Shown here one piece after another: positions 31,706 to 42,248 of a stretch of DNA of 64,000 bases. Position numbers and translations under genes: made by a program. Origin of the DNA: Hetaerina americana. Its lineage: Eukaryota > Arthropoda > Insecta > Odonata > Calopterygidae. Each line of letters begins with the position of its first letter. Position 1 is the stretch's first letter. The stretch lies in contig JAKTNV010000023.1 of NCBI GenBank assembly GCA_022747635.1, positions 1,801,501 to 1,865,500 on the forward strand. The letters are read 5' to 3'. Below the pieces are notes generated by a model, which ran no database searches, was not told the DNA's origin, and saw only the letters and a list, made by a program, of their open reading frames with translations.

Positions 31706-32526
31706 TCTACATCTACATCTACATAATACCCCGCAAGCCGCCGCAAGGGCGTGTGGCGGGGGGTGTTAGGTCACCAACCGTAAAAACGAAAAATACCACA
31801 TGCAAAAAACAACACGGAAAATTACACCCCAGCAGCGCACACACTCATGCAAAACTCCCTCCATCCAATACTCATGCAAACACATACACCGCAAAACAAC
31901 AAAAAACTGCACCCCAGGATACAGCACGAAAGCCATCCTAAAACACGCAAGCCAGGACACAACAAGCAAGAATGTGAAACATCACTACCACATGAAAATG
32001 CACCACAAAACACTCAACCCCCCAAAGAGACAGTAAAAGGAAGGGAATTCGACCCAACGTTGCAGGTAGCAGGAATTTCCCCCCGCCGGGAGGGAAGAGG
32101 GACTGAAAGGGAAACTTAAAAACAGATGAACAGAACACGAATGATATCATGCGGAAAGAATGGGTTATTATAACAAAACACATAAGGTTAGTGGAGGAGC
32201 ATGCATTTAAGTAGAACTAATTATTTTTTAGACACTGAGGGTGGGAAGTGGAATTTTTACTATCTATAATCCTACAGTTGCTATCCCGTATTGTCCGTGG
32301 GAAGAAGGAGTCCTTGAGTCGGCTAGTCCTGGCATCTATTTCCCGAATTTTATATGCATGATCCAAGCGACCAATGTATGTAGGAGTACGAATAATCTGC
32401 GAGACCTCGGTGCTGAAACATGCGGATCTGAATTTATTTAATAATTTCAGTCTTGCATTGAATCGTCTCTCTTCTAATGATTCCCACCCCAAATCCATGA
32501 GCATTTCGGTAACGCTTTGCGTTTTG
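31706..32526 (-). mobile_element. LINE-B 3' fragment, near-identical to 4538-5358
   Basis: Tail at 31706, 3' UTR, and the C-terminus of ORF2 up to QSVTEMLMDLGW, cut at about 32526. Differences from 4538-5358 are very few; one changes 'gtggcaagtgg' to 'gtgggaagtgg'. The 5' truncation points differ, so these are probably separate insertions of one young subfamily. Confidence 0.88.
32217..32525 (-). pseudogene. LINE-B ORF2 C-terminal fragment
   Basis: Reads TQSVTEMLMDLGWESLEERR, FNARLKLLNKFRSACFSTEV and ends with FFPRTIRDSNCRIIDSKNST, as at 5050-5364. Non-functional remnant. Confidence 0.8.
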
Positions 32527-32681
32527 TTTCCGTGGAAATTGAATTCCACTTTTCTTCACCAAAATATGTACGTTTCCTAACCACCTTCGCCTACACCCTC
32601 CACCCACAAGTTTTCAATAAAATACGTCTATAATAAATACGTCTCTTTATGAAGGATCTCAGGTTTTCCCGGCGTATGGTA

Positions 32682-32876
32682 TTCAAGAAGTTCTCTCGGG
32701 TTTCCCACCAGGTCAGGTTGCAGTACACCGACGTTTCGAAGGCTGACTCTGCCATCCTCTTCAGGGTGAAGTCGATGGCAGAGTCACTTCACCCTGAAGA
32801 CGATGGCAGAGTCAGCCTTCGAAACGTCGGTGTACTGCAACCTGACCCGGTGGGAAACCCGAGAGAACTTCTTGAA
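32682..32876. repeat. Foldback (91-bp arms, 13-nt spacer), PLE-terminus-like
   Basis: Arms 32682-32772 and 32786-32876 are inverted copies with about 2 mismatches. The right arm, plus strand, reads CCCTGAAGACGATGGC...GCCTTCGAAACGTCGG. This is CTGAAGA, a GC stem, then GAAAC, with one extra C after CTGAAGA. It is the same non-canonical hammerhead-like arrangement as in the PLE at 29115-29157. Confidence 0.8.
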
Positions 32877-32889
32877 CGTCTCTGTATGA

Positions 32890-33375
32890 TTCGTTTGTGT
32901 GCGTGCGTAAGTGTCGCTATGTGCCCGTGTATATTGTGTCCGTGTATCACTGCGTCTCCGAGCCTGCGTGCCCGTGTCACCGGCTGTGCATGTCTCTAGT
33001 GTGTCCGTCTCATAGTCTCACTGCGCATTTGTCTGTGTGTGCGCGTGCGTGTTTGTGTGTGTGTGAGAGAGTATCTGTGTGTTCCGGTGCGTGTGCGTGA
33101 GTGCTGTGTTCGTGCGTGAGTACTGCGTTCGTGCGTGACTGCGTATTCGTGCGTGTGCGTGAGTTCGCATTTTCTCGTGTGCGGGCACGTGCGTGTGTGG
33201 GCGCGTGAGTGAGGAGTGTTCACGTGCGCGCGTGTGACGGTGCGTGCTTGTGCCCGCATGCGCGTTTGCATGTGCGTGTATGCATGCGTTCGTGCGCGTG
33301 CGTGTGTGTACACATGCATGTGTGCCTTGGGCACGCGCGTGTGTAGGCTCGTTTCCGTGTGTGCGCGTCGGGGGA
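32890..33375. repeat. GT/GC-rich alternating purine-pyrimidine tract
   Basis: About 480 bp of irregular TG, CG and GTGC repeats. Minus-strand frames here encode only His/Thr/Arg/Ala-rich low-complexity sequence and are not genes. The alternation could favour left-handed DNA. Confidence 0.8.
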
Positions 33376-33545
33376 ACCTTCAAGAGGTGAAGCGAAACAC
33401 TGGTCTGAGCAACGGCGTGGGATTATCACCGCACCAAAGCCCCGTCCCGTTTTCACCAAAGCGTGCCCTCCCGCGGGACCGCACCAAGAATCGCTTCACA
33501 GGGGTGGCAAAAAGGCCATCGGCGAGACGCTCTCGTAGTTGCAGT

Positions 33546-34168
33546 GTCTACATCTACATCTACTTAATACCCCGCAAGCCGCCGCAAGGGCGTGTGGCGG
33601 GGGTGTGCCCACCCGTAATTTAGAAAAGAAAAAGAAAAAAAACCGCATACCATAACCACAAAATCATACATCCACAAAAAAAAACATGGCATACATTCAT
33701 GCATGAACACTTACACCCCACACACATGCAAACACTCAAACTACCAACTAACATACGCATGCACCTGAAAGTATACCTAACATCTCTATAGTGTTTAATT
33801 TTGTTCCGACTTGTAAATTCAACGTTTTTAATATTTCTAAAGTGACTTCGGTTTCTTACTATTATGATTTCTGATTGTTCGGGGAAAGAATGAGTATTTG
33901 TACCTATCTGTCCTGGAGTCTATCTCCCTTAGTTTATCTTTGTGGTCTGATCTACCTAAGTAGTGTGGGGCCATTATAATTCCTTCAGTGTCATAGTTAA
34001 ACTCGTTTGTTCTGAACCTTTCTAAAAGTTTAAGCCTCGCTTGTTCTCTCCGCACTTCAAGTGGTTCCCAGCCTAAATCCCCTAAGAGACCTGTCACACT
34101 TGTGTTTTTATCATAACAATTTTTAACGAATCTAGCGGATTTTCTCTGGACTCTATCTAATTCTTTTT
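33546..34168 (-). mobile_element. LINE-A 3' fragment
   Basis: TAGATG tail at 33546, hairpin with a short deletion next to it, 3' UTR, and ORF2 C-terminus up to about 34168 in the VQRKSARFV region. Confidence 0.88.
33837..34160 (-). pseudogene. LINE-A ORF2 C-terminal fragment
   Basis: Open frame reading SARFVKNCYDKNTSVTGLLG, DLGWEPLEVRREQARLKLLE and ending IRNHNSKKPKSL at the stop near 33837. Remnant only. Confidence 0.85.
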
Positions 34169-36950
34169 AGTTAAGCTAAGTGTCAATAGCTCATCAGGCG
34201 TTGGGATGCCACGCCCTCCCCTCTCCTGCTCCTCGAGCCTCAGCTTCCACGCTGTCGTGACCTGCTAGCTCCAGAGATACAGGTCTGCATGTCAACTGTT
34301 CCTCCTCGCGTAGTTTTTAACCCCGTTTCAGCATTCAACTTTGCTTTCCTAATTTCTTCAAAACCTCACAGTCTTAGGTTTACTTGCACTGATTCACATC
34401 CCATGCAAAGAACAGCGCTTTTGTAAATCATTCAGGAATAACTGTAACCCATTATCCGCAACATGCACAGGTTGCGGATGAGTCTCCTATCCCTCCAAAC
34501 CACTTCTATGCTCCGCAATACACTCTTAAATAATCCTATCCAGTTCACTCCATCGAATGTCTTTCCGAATTTTACGAAACACAGACGAATACCTCCTAAT
34601 ATTATTCTATGTCATGGCCTCCTACCTAAACTAAAGATGGGCCATCCACATTGTTTCTAAACCGTAGTGCCCGACCTCGCCATCATCTCTCCCTTCGCCC
34701 AGCACCATCTTCCAATCCCCTGTCACTATCAAATGTCGCCTTCAGGGAACACCCATAATTATTCCTCTGATTGGCGGTCTACCCCGTCTGTTTCTTCCTC
34801 CCTGTGGTTACTTTTTGCCATGCAAACCTGAAAAATGACCAGTTCTTTGGTTTAGTTAATAATTCTACTAAAAACAGTCAGTAACTGAACAGTTTTGTTT
34901 ACTTCACTTCTTCCTACCTTTTTGTCTTGCGCCAGTGCCGCCCCTCACTGGGTCTCTATGCCTCCGCTGCGTATTACTCTATCATTATCGTCTCCATGAC
35001 TCCCGTTGTCTATCTCACCTCGCACGCCTCTCAAATATCTGCGCTTCCTCTCTCAATTAATATTTCCGCATTGCCCTGTCCTCGACATTGTTAGAAAGGA
35101 TAAAAATGAATCACAAACATTTAATCTCCCACCGTGCCTTCTTTCTTGTCTTACCGAAAGAGTTTTAATATCTAACTGGAATACGCTTTTGTTTCATTAC
35201 TTCTTAAATTTCATACTGTATGTTCTACAAAAAAAGACCCGACATGATAACGTTGACCATCGCTTTACTTTGGCAATCCGATACCATTATTATTCGAAAT
35301 GCAGTCTGCTTTGTTCCTTCTCAGCCCCTTAGATAATTAATGAATGTTTCCAATTTTATAACACGAATGTTGAATTATAATAACGCAACTCCTTTCGGCG
35401 TGCATTCATAGAAATAATTGCTTTAGTTTTTTATATTAAATGTAGTAGATAAACACTTTGAGAATCAATGGGAGATATCATAATGAATTGATTTGATTAA
35501 TTCAAGATTAAGTGTTGGCTGAAGATAGGTTTGTATGTCCCTATTATCGCAGGCGCATTACGCGCATTTCCCCTTGGTTCCTTCACATTTATTTCCTCCC
35601 CAGTTCTTCTACCTTCCCTGTTGTCCGAGTGCCTCGTATCTACCTTCCTCTGCCCAGCTCACATTCTTCTTTCTTCCATGGCCTTGATCACCCCACTGCC
35701 CATCAATCCCACCGCACCTCCATTCACCAGATCTGACTCGTTCGGATTTCCCCCACTACCTTCCTCTCTTCTCCCACTTCGCGTAAAACCTCAGTGCTCG
35801 TCTCCCTCCAGCTCACTTCCTCCATTTCCTCCCTGCCATACCCACATTTCTACAGCATCCAGCCTATGCTTATCCTTATGCCTCAAAGGCCGATATACAA
35901 CCCGTACAAAATGGCACTCGATTTTAAATTCTTACCCTTTCTTCACATTTTTACCAAGCAAATCTGTCATCAGTTATTAGTACATCATCATCAAGTACAT
36001 GTTTCTGCTGGCTACTTGCTAATGCCTCTTTTGCGAAAGCAATTCTCCTAGATTCGCCGCTACTACGCCCATTTTCCACTAGATACTGCCCAAATAATTG
36101 AATTACTCGACTTAGGTGAGTTTACTTCTGCCCACTTTGCTTTACCTAGCTCTCCGACACCTTGATAATCTCATTATTTGCGTTTTTTGTCATAGTTAAT
36201 GGAACCCCTTCCTATGCTCCCTCAACGATACTCGACAGCAACTACTTGCTCTCCCTTGCTTGATCGTCAGCAAAACTGAGTAAATCGCCTTTCCACCCTC
36301 GCTTATTCCCAGCTTAAGGTCTTTCCACGGCGCCCTTAACATTTCTTCAGCACACGCGTTGATTAGTGCCGATGGTAGCAGGCAACAATGTCTCACTTCC
36401 ATTCACTGGCCATCCTCATTCTTCCTCTGCTAGCCTTACTTGTGTCGTCTGGTTCAAGTACATGTTTCCAGTAGGTCACCTATCCCACCAGACTACTCCC
36501 ATTTTTGTTAATATCGCAACTAACTTTGTCCACACTACACAGTCGACCGCCTCCACATAATTCACGAAACACATTGAGGCATCCTGATTATATTCGATGC
36601 TCTTTTCTAATTACGTTCTCATCATTGCAAGGCGCCATACGTACCTCTCTTTTTTCTAAAGCTAAGCTGATTATCGCCTAGGTAGTTGCTCGCACTATTT
36701 TGTGACTTTCTATTGATGAATCTTACAAATCACCTTTGCTTCAAGCGAAACTAAACCTATCGTCCTCCTATAGTCCTAACCTACCACCGCTTGACTGAGT
36801 GTTGGAATGAGGGTCAAAATTATTGAAATGAAATCTCCTCGTCAAATTTCTTTCTCGTAAATATTATGTATTAATCCAAAGTATATCTTCCTTTCATTTT
36901 TTGTCAACTCTTTAGTAATTCTACCGAAATATTATCTATATCTACGAGGT
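34169..36950 (-). mobile_element. Ancient RTE-like relics, scattered
   Basis: Strongly diverged minus-strand matches to the RTE family are recognisable: 34460-34625 (reverse transcriptase, compare 49340-49490), 34680-34850 (endonuclease GDWN region, compare 50800-50940), 36340-36450 and 36560-36700 (reverse transcriptase). Phrases such as 'acaggttgcggat' and 'tcactatcaaatg' give the alignment. All frames are destroyed. The intervening C/T-rich sequence (35500-36050) may be more of the same but is too decayed to say. Confidence 0.6.
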
Positions 36951-37084
36951 GTGATCAAAAAAAGACCGGACTGATTTTCTTCTGCGCAAACCGTTCAACG
37001 GATCGAAACAAGACACAGTGCGCCATCTAACGAAACATCAGATGACTAAAACGAGAGATGTTGCGTTTGTTTACGTCGGGTCGT
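36951..37084 (+). mobile_element. Mariner-type terminal inverted repeat and 5' end
   Basis: CGAGGTGTGATCAAAAA at about 36954 is a typical start of mariner-family terminal repeats. About 130 bp of 5' region follow before the sequence changes to LINE-B at about 37085. No transposase is present. Confidence 0.65.
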
Positions 37085-38193
37085 TACGCAGCAGCAGCGG
37101 TCATGTGCCTCAAATACCTAGGTGTTACATTCACAAAAGACTTAACTTGGGGGACTCACAAACGTAAAGTCTGCGGTCAAGCATATAAAAAATTGGGATT
37201 CATTAGACGCATTGTCGGCAAAAGTGACTCGAAGGTCAAGGAACGTTGTTACCACGCTCTTGTAAGGCCTCATTTAGAATACGCATGCAGCGTGTGGGAT
37301 CCGAGTGAAAAAGGCCTCATTCGGGAAATCGAGAAGGTTCAACGCCGGGCAGCCCGTTTTGTAAAAAATTCTTACGATAAAACGCAAAGCGTCACCGAAA
37401 TGCTCATGGATTTGGGGTGGGAATCATTGGCTGAGAGACGATTCAATGCAAGACTGAAATTATTAAATAAATTCAGATCCGCATGTTTCAGCACCGAGGT
37501 CTCGCAAATTATTCGTACTCCTACATACATCAGTCGCTTGGATCATGCATATAAAATTCGGGAAATAGATGACAGAACTAGCCGACTCAAGGACTCCTTC
37601 TTCCCACGGACAATACGGGATAGCAACTGCAGGGTTATAGATAGCAAAAATTCCACTTGCCACTCTCAGCGTCTAAAAAATAATTAGTTCTATTTAAATG
37701 CATGGTCTTCCACTAACCTTATGTGTTTTGTTATAATAACCCATTCTTTTCGAATGACCTCATTCGTGTTCTGTTCATCTGTTTTTAAGTTTCCCTTTCA
37801 ATCCCTCGTCCCTCTCCGCGGGGGGAAATTCCTGCTACCTGCAACGTTGGGTCGCATTCCCTGCCTTTTAGAGACTCTTTGGGGGTAGAGTGTTTCGTGG
37901 TACATTTTCATGTGGTAGTGATGTTTCAATTTCTTGCTTGTTGTGTCCTGGTTTCCGTGTTGTAGGATGGCTTTCATGCTGTATCCTGGGTTGCAGTTTT
38001 TTGTTGTTTTGCGGTATATAGTATGTGTTTGCATGAGTGTTGGATGTTGGGATTTCTGCATGAGTGTGTGCGCTGCTGTGGGTGTAATTTTCCACGTTGT
38101 TGTTTTGCATGAGGTATTGATCCTTTTTACGGTTGGTGACCTAACACCCCCCGCCACACGCTCTTGCGGGGTATTCTGTAGATGTAGATGAGA
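37085..38193 (+). mobile_element. LINE-B 3' fragment
   Basis: Begins inside ORF2 (CLKYLGVTFTKDLTWGTH) and runs through the stop at 37685-37687, the 3' UTR and a shortened hairpin to the TAGATG tail at about 38190. Confidence 0.88.
37088..37687 (+). pseudogene. LINE-B ORF2 C-terminal third
   Basis: About 200 codons, all open: YLGVTFTKDLTWGTHKRKVC, KLGFIRRIVGKSDSKVKERC, LVRPHLEYACSVWDPSEKGL, VQRRAARFVKNSYDKTQS and the usual ending. The frame continues upstream into the mariner-end DNA, where an ATG at 37058 would give a chimeric protein. I think this is accidental. Confidence 0.85.
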
Positions 38194-39236
38194 TGTAGAT
38201 TGAGTGTTTGCATGCGTGTTGGGTATAATTATAGCATTTTTCACGATATCTGTAATGATTTCTCCATTTTCCGTCTTCAAAGAGTGAACAGTTGGACGTT
38301 TACCCTGTATATCCCTAACATAGGACCAGAATGACTTTGGATATTCCTCAAGATATTCGCTTAGCATTTTAGATTTAAAAGAGTGTAGTGCTGTGCGCAT
38401 AATACTTTTCGTCTTACTAGGACAGAAATAATTCCAAGTGTTCTCTGTATTGGTTGTCAGTGTTTCTGTCTTGTATTCTGGTAATTTTATCTTTAAATAT
38501 TCTCTTAGTCCGTTAAAATTTGCCTTGTTGTATAGGTATATTTTACGCTTTTCTTTTTTTAATTTGACGAACTTAGTTTTTAACTCTACAAGAATAGCCT
38601 TATGGTCACTGATTCCGTCTATTATTTCAATGTTATTAATGATTTCGGGCATAAAAGTCGCAAAGATATCTAGTATGATTTGGCCCCGTGTTGGTGATTT
38701 AACAATTTGTTCTAAGGAGTGTTTTGTGAATATATGAAGGAGTTCTTGGCATGAATCTCGGTTTTTGGCAGATTTTCCTACGCAGTAGTTGTCCCAGTCA
38801 ATTGATGGTTGATTTATGTCACCAGCGATTATAGTAATACTGTTGCTATGTCTGCTGCTGATAGTGGATATTTGTTCGTCGAGCTTGTGTAGGACATCTG
38901 TGTTAGAATCTGGGGGTCTATAAAATGAACACACGAATAGGCTTCTGCCGTTGTAGTCCTTAATGTTGCACCAAACGCTTTCTATGTCATCGACGTCGCA
39001 TTCATATCGTTGGCTACTAAGATGTGACTTTACTGCAATGAATACTCCCCCACCCAATCTATTTGGTCAGTCCCTTCTGTAAATTGTGAAACCGTTTGGA
39101 AAAACCTCATTGTTTGCTATATCTCCCGTGAGCCAACTTTCCGTTCCAACTACTATGTCTGCGTTTGTACTGACAAAAATATGTTCAATATCCGATATTT
39201 TGTTTCTAATGCTACGGCAGTTTAATGTTATAATTT
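38194..39236 (-). mobile_element. LINE-A fragment: endonuclease region
   Basis: A short LINE-A 3' UTR scrap (38194-38230) precedes a minus-strand block matching 8680-9850 of the long LINE-A copy. About 100 bp before the RT, including the 'MYIPSKLKC' region, are missing relative to that copy. Confidence 0.85.
38235..39236 (-). pseudogene. LINE-A ORF2 endonuclease domain
   Basis: Reads IITLNCRSIRNKISDIEHIF, VVGTESWLTGD, a stop in RRD*PNR near 39065, LGGGVFIAVKSHLSSQ, GDINQPSIDWDNY, GISDHKAILVELKTK, then EYLEEYPKSFWSYVRDIQGK. Here the two A's deleted in the copy at 9765 are present. The frame then runs into LINE-B 3' UTR. No polymerase. Confidence 0.85.
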
Positions 39237-39240
39237 TAAT

Positions 39241-39558
39241 TTCGTTAATAATAAAATATCCTCAACCAGAGGTATCGAAAAAATTTTCAAGACTGTTGAC
39301 ACGAAAATCTCTTACACCAACAACAGCAAACTAAAACAGCTCCTAGGAGACACCAAAGACAAAACACCTACAACAGAGAAGTCTGGCATTTACCAAATCA
39401 ACTGTGGGACTTGCCAAGCTTCTTACATAGGCCAAACACGCAGAAATATTCTTACTAGATATAAAGAACACTACGCCCACTACAAGCACAATAAACCAGA
39501 CAAATCAAGTGTGGCACAGCATTTAATTGAAACAAGACACCACATGGCAAAAGACAAT
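39241..39558 (+). pseudogene. PLE GIY-YIG endonuclease fragment
   Basis: A 106-codon open stretch without an ATG. It reads KISSTRGIEKIFKTVD, LKQLLGDTKDKTPTTEKSG, then the hallmark SGIYQINCGTCQASYIGQT (GIY, a Cys-x-x-Cys of the PLE linker, and the YIG), RRNILTRYKEHYAHYKH (catalytic Arg region) and SSVAQHLIETRHHM. This is the endonuclease that PLE reverse transcriptases use for target cleavage. It is cut at both ends: at 39240 by LINE-A and at 39558 by a LINE-B tail. Confidence 0.88.
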
Positions 39559-40328
39559 TTCTACATCTACATAATACCCCGCAAGCCGCCGCAAGGATGT
39601 GTCGCTGGGGTGTTAGGTCACCAACCGTAAAAAAGAAAAATACCACATGCAAAAAAACAACACGGAAAATTACACCCACAGCAGCGCACACACTCATGCA
39701 AAAAACCCAACATCCAACACTCATGCAAACACATATACCGCAAAACAACTAAAAAACTGCACCCCATGATGCAGCACGAAAGACATCCTACAACACGCTA
39801 GCCAGGACACAACAAGCAAGAAATTGAAACATCACTACCACATGAAAATGCACCACAAAACACTCTACCCCCAAAGAGTCTGTAAAAGGCAGGGAATGCG
39901 ACCCAACGTTGCAGGTAGCAGGAATTTCCCCCCGCGGAGAGGGACGAGGGATTGAAAGGGAGACTTAAAAACAGATGAACGGAACACGAATGAGGTCATT
40001 CGGAAAGAATGGGTTATTATAGCAAAACACATAAGGTTAGTGGAAGAGCATGCATTTAAGTAGAACTAATTATTTTTTAGACGCTGAGGGTGGCAAGTGG
40101 AATTTTTGCTATCTATAACCCTGCAGTTGCTATCCCGTATTGTCCGTGAGAAGAAGGAGTCCTTGAGTCGGCTAGTTCTGTCATCTATTTCTCGAATTTT
40201 ATATGCATGATCCAAGCGACCGATGTATGTAGGAGTACGAATAAGTTGCGAGACCTCGGTGCTGAAACATGCGGATCTGAATTTATTTAATAATTTCAAT
40301 CTTGCATTGAATCGTCTCTCTTCCAAAT
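39559..40328 (-). mobile_element. LINE-B 3' fragment
   Basis: Tail at 39559, mutated hairpin (…ggatgtgtcgctggggtg…), complete 3' UTR and ORF2 C-terminus (RRFNARLKLLNKFRSACFST) to about 40328. Confidence 0.87.
40066..40326 (-). pseudogene. LINE-B ORF2 C-terminal fragment
   Basis: Open frame reading LEERRFNARLKLLNKFRSAC, FSTEVSQLIRTPTYIGRLDH and ending with FFSRTIRDSNCRVIDSKNST. Remnant. Confidence 0.8.
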
Positions 40329-40796
40329 TTAAATCTCCTAAAACAAACAACGAATAATTTACTTGACGCTGATGAGAGCATTTTAATTTTCAAAAACAGA
40401 GACAATCTCCTAAACAGTGACACAGGACCTATTTCATATTCCTCGCTTTTCTCCCTGTTAAATTTGAAATAGCCCTTAGTTCATTGTAAACCTACAGTCT
40501 CTTCAACGTTTGTGCTTCTAATCCTTTTATCCTTTCCCTTCCCTAAACTGTCAATTTTCCGTTTTTGAGGTGTTCCCTTCATCCTCTGCAAGGTTTTTCC
40601 TACATCCTCAACGGTTATTTGTCTGTAGGTTGCCTTTCACTTCTCCCTCCCCCACCAACGTTCGCTTAACGGTTGTGCTAAGCTTCCCCTTCACATTTCC
40701 CCCTTTTTGCAACGGTCATTTCCTTGATCGTGTAATTCCCCCTCCCCCTCACTACATAACCTATATTTTCAAACTCCTCTACCATCAGCCTTATGT
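40329..40796. other. No recognised feature
   Basis: C/T-rich and AT-rich sequence with no supported gene. A frame at 40570-40869 is compositional. Confidence 0.4.
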
Positions 40797-40816
40797 ATTA
40801 TGTAGATGTAGATGTA
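40797..40816 (+). repeat. LINE tail only (TATTATGTAGATGTAGATGTA)
   Basis: Just the last 20 or so bases of a LINE-B end, with no hairpin, about 67 bp upstream of the hammerhead. Confidence 0.55.
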
Positions 40817-40882
40817 TATATTCTTCGGATCGCCCTTACCCTTTCTCACTTCGACTTGTGTTATCGTGACGATTACCCTTCA

Positions 40883-40929
40883 GTACGCTGAAGAGGTCTA
40901 TTTTGTGGCCGAAATACGCGTATTCGTAT
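40883..40929 (+). ncRNA. Hammerhead ribozyme, canonical fold (PLE-type, minimal stem III)
   Basis: Every core element is in place. Stem I is GTACG (40883-40887) with CGTAT (40925-40929), 5 bp including one G-T. Core CTGAAGA is 40888-40894. Stem II is GGTC/GGCC (40895-40898 with 40907-40910) and an 8-nt loop. GAAA is 40911-40914. Stem III is ATA/TAT with loop CGCG (40914-40923), and position 17 is T at 40924. Self-cleavage is predicted after 40924. The very short stem III and self-complementary ATACGCGTAT match the minimal, dimer-forming hammerheads described in Penelope-like elements. Cleavage itself is untested. Confidence 0.82.
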
Positions 40930-42248
40930 CCACCTTTCTTATCCTCTCCTTTTTACCTTTTACCCCTTCTTGACTTGTGGCGCTAGCCAACTAATTTCAT
41001 TTGTACTTTGTTCAGAAAGGTTAACTGTTTACGGCTATTGGAGTTTTACATTCTTTCCCCTTAAATAAATCTCTTCTATGACCGGCATGAGTCAGGCTAC
41101 GTTTTTCTTACAAGGTGCTTGATTACCAGTTAGTTTTCATCTCGTTCCAGTCAATGCAACCCTTCAGCTCACTCACTTCCTCATCCCAGGAAGTCCTTTT
41201 TTGTATATGCCGCGACTGTGAAAAGACCTGCATGGCAAATATAAAATATGGACTAATATATATATCCTCCTTACAAATGTAAAAAGTGCTCGGTGGTGTC
41301 AGAGCCGCACAAATACGTAAGCATTCTTTCTATATTTTCCCTCGAGGACCCCACGCGAACGGTGAGCTCGCTGGATAAGGCACTGCCCTTTCCTTCGCGA
41401 AACTCAAAAAAATCGGATTTTTAAAACATTTTTGCGGTCAATATAAAAGGCCCTTGTTTGCGACAGAGGCGTGCAAAAACGTAAACACGAACATCCCACG
41501 ATGAGCCGGTTAAAAGGCTTGATGTTCACAAAGGGAAAAATGGAGCGCTGATAGAATACATCATTACCGATTTCCACGGCCTGGGCTCTCGGACAGACCT
41601 CAACCTTTCCATCTGCCAGTCGAGCAAACGAATAACCCAAGCAAGTATATATAAATACCACACACGACCTTTTGTTTCGATCAACCCGCGTGGGTGGGTC
41701 ACGACATCCGCCGTTGTCCTAGAGGCGACTTGGGTGAACGAGGGCGGGAAGGGCGATTAGATTCCTGGCTCGATCTGCCATTGAAGCTGAGAGTCCCCAT
41801 CGGCCAAGGGAAGAAAAAGAGGAACTCGTGTTGAGAGCTCACTCAATGAACTATTTACTACCCGGGTGGGTTTGAGGCCCAATCATCCAAATGGATTCGG
41901 ATCCATTACGGCCATCCAATTGAATATTGTAAGCGATGGATTCCACGATTAACCGGAAATTTGTGAACTCAAATGCTGTTAAGTCCAAGGATATTTTACC
42001 ACTATAATTGTTTGAAATTTTTGAAATAATATTGCATGGAGATGACGTCTTACATGAGGATAGTACAATGCTCCAAATCGATCAGGAAACAATATTAACT
42101 TGGTCAAAGTTGGAAGGACCAAACTATAAACACTATACAGCGCATAATCTTCATCCAATAGTAGGCAGAACTACATGTAAGAAACTTATAAGTCATTATA
42201 AGGATGGATAATTAAGTAAAATTTAATTATTGCATAAACCTGCACATT
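40930..42248. other. No recognised feature
   Basis: Likely the remainder of a PLE terminal repeat just after the ribozyme, then unrelated AT-rich sequence. No gene seen. Confidence 0.4.

Noticed and set aside
33216..33623. Long open frames across the GT-rich tract
   Set aside because: The translations are low-complexity (His/Thr/Arg/Ala or Cys/Val/Arg) and follow from the repeat; no domain or codon signal.
35531..35980. 149-codon plus-strand frame in a C/T-rich region
   Set aside because: Composition-driven; the neighbouring sequence is minus-strand RTE relic, and the translation (Ser/Pro/Leu-rich) shows no domain.
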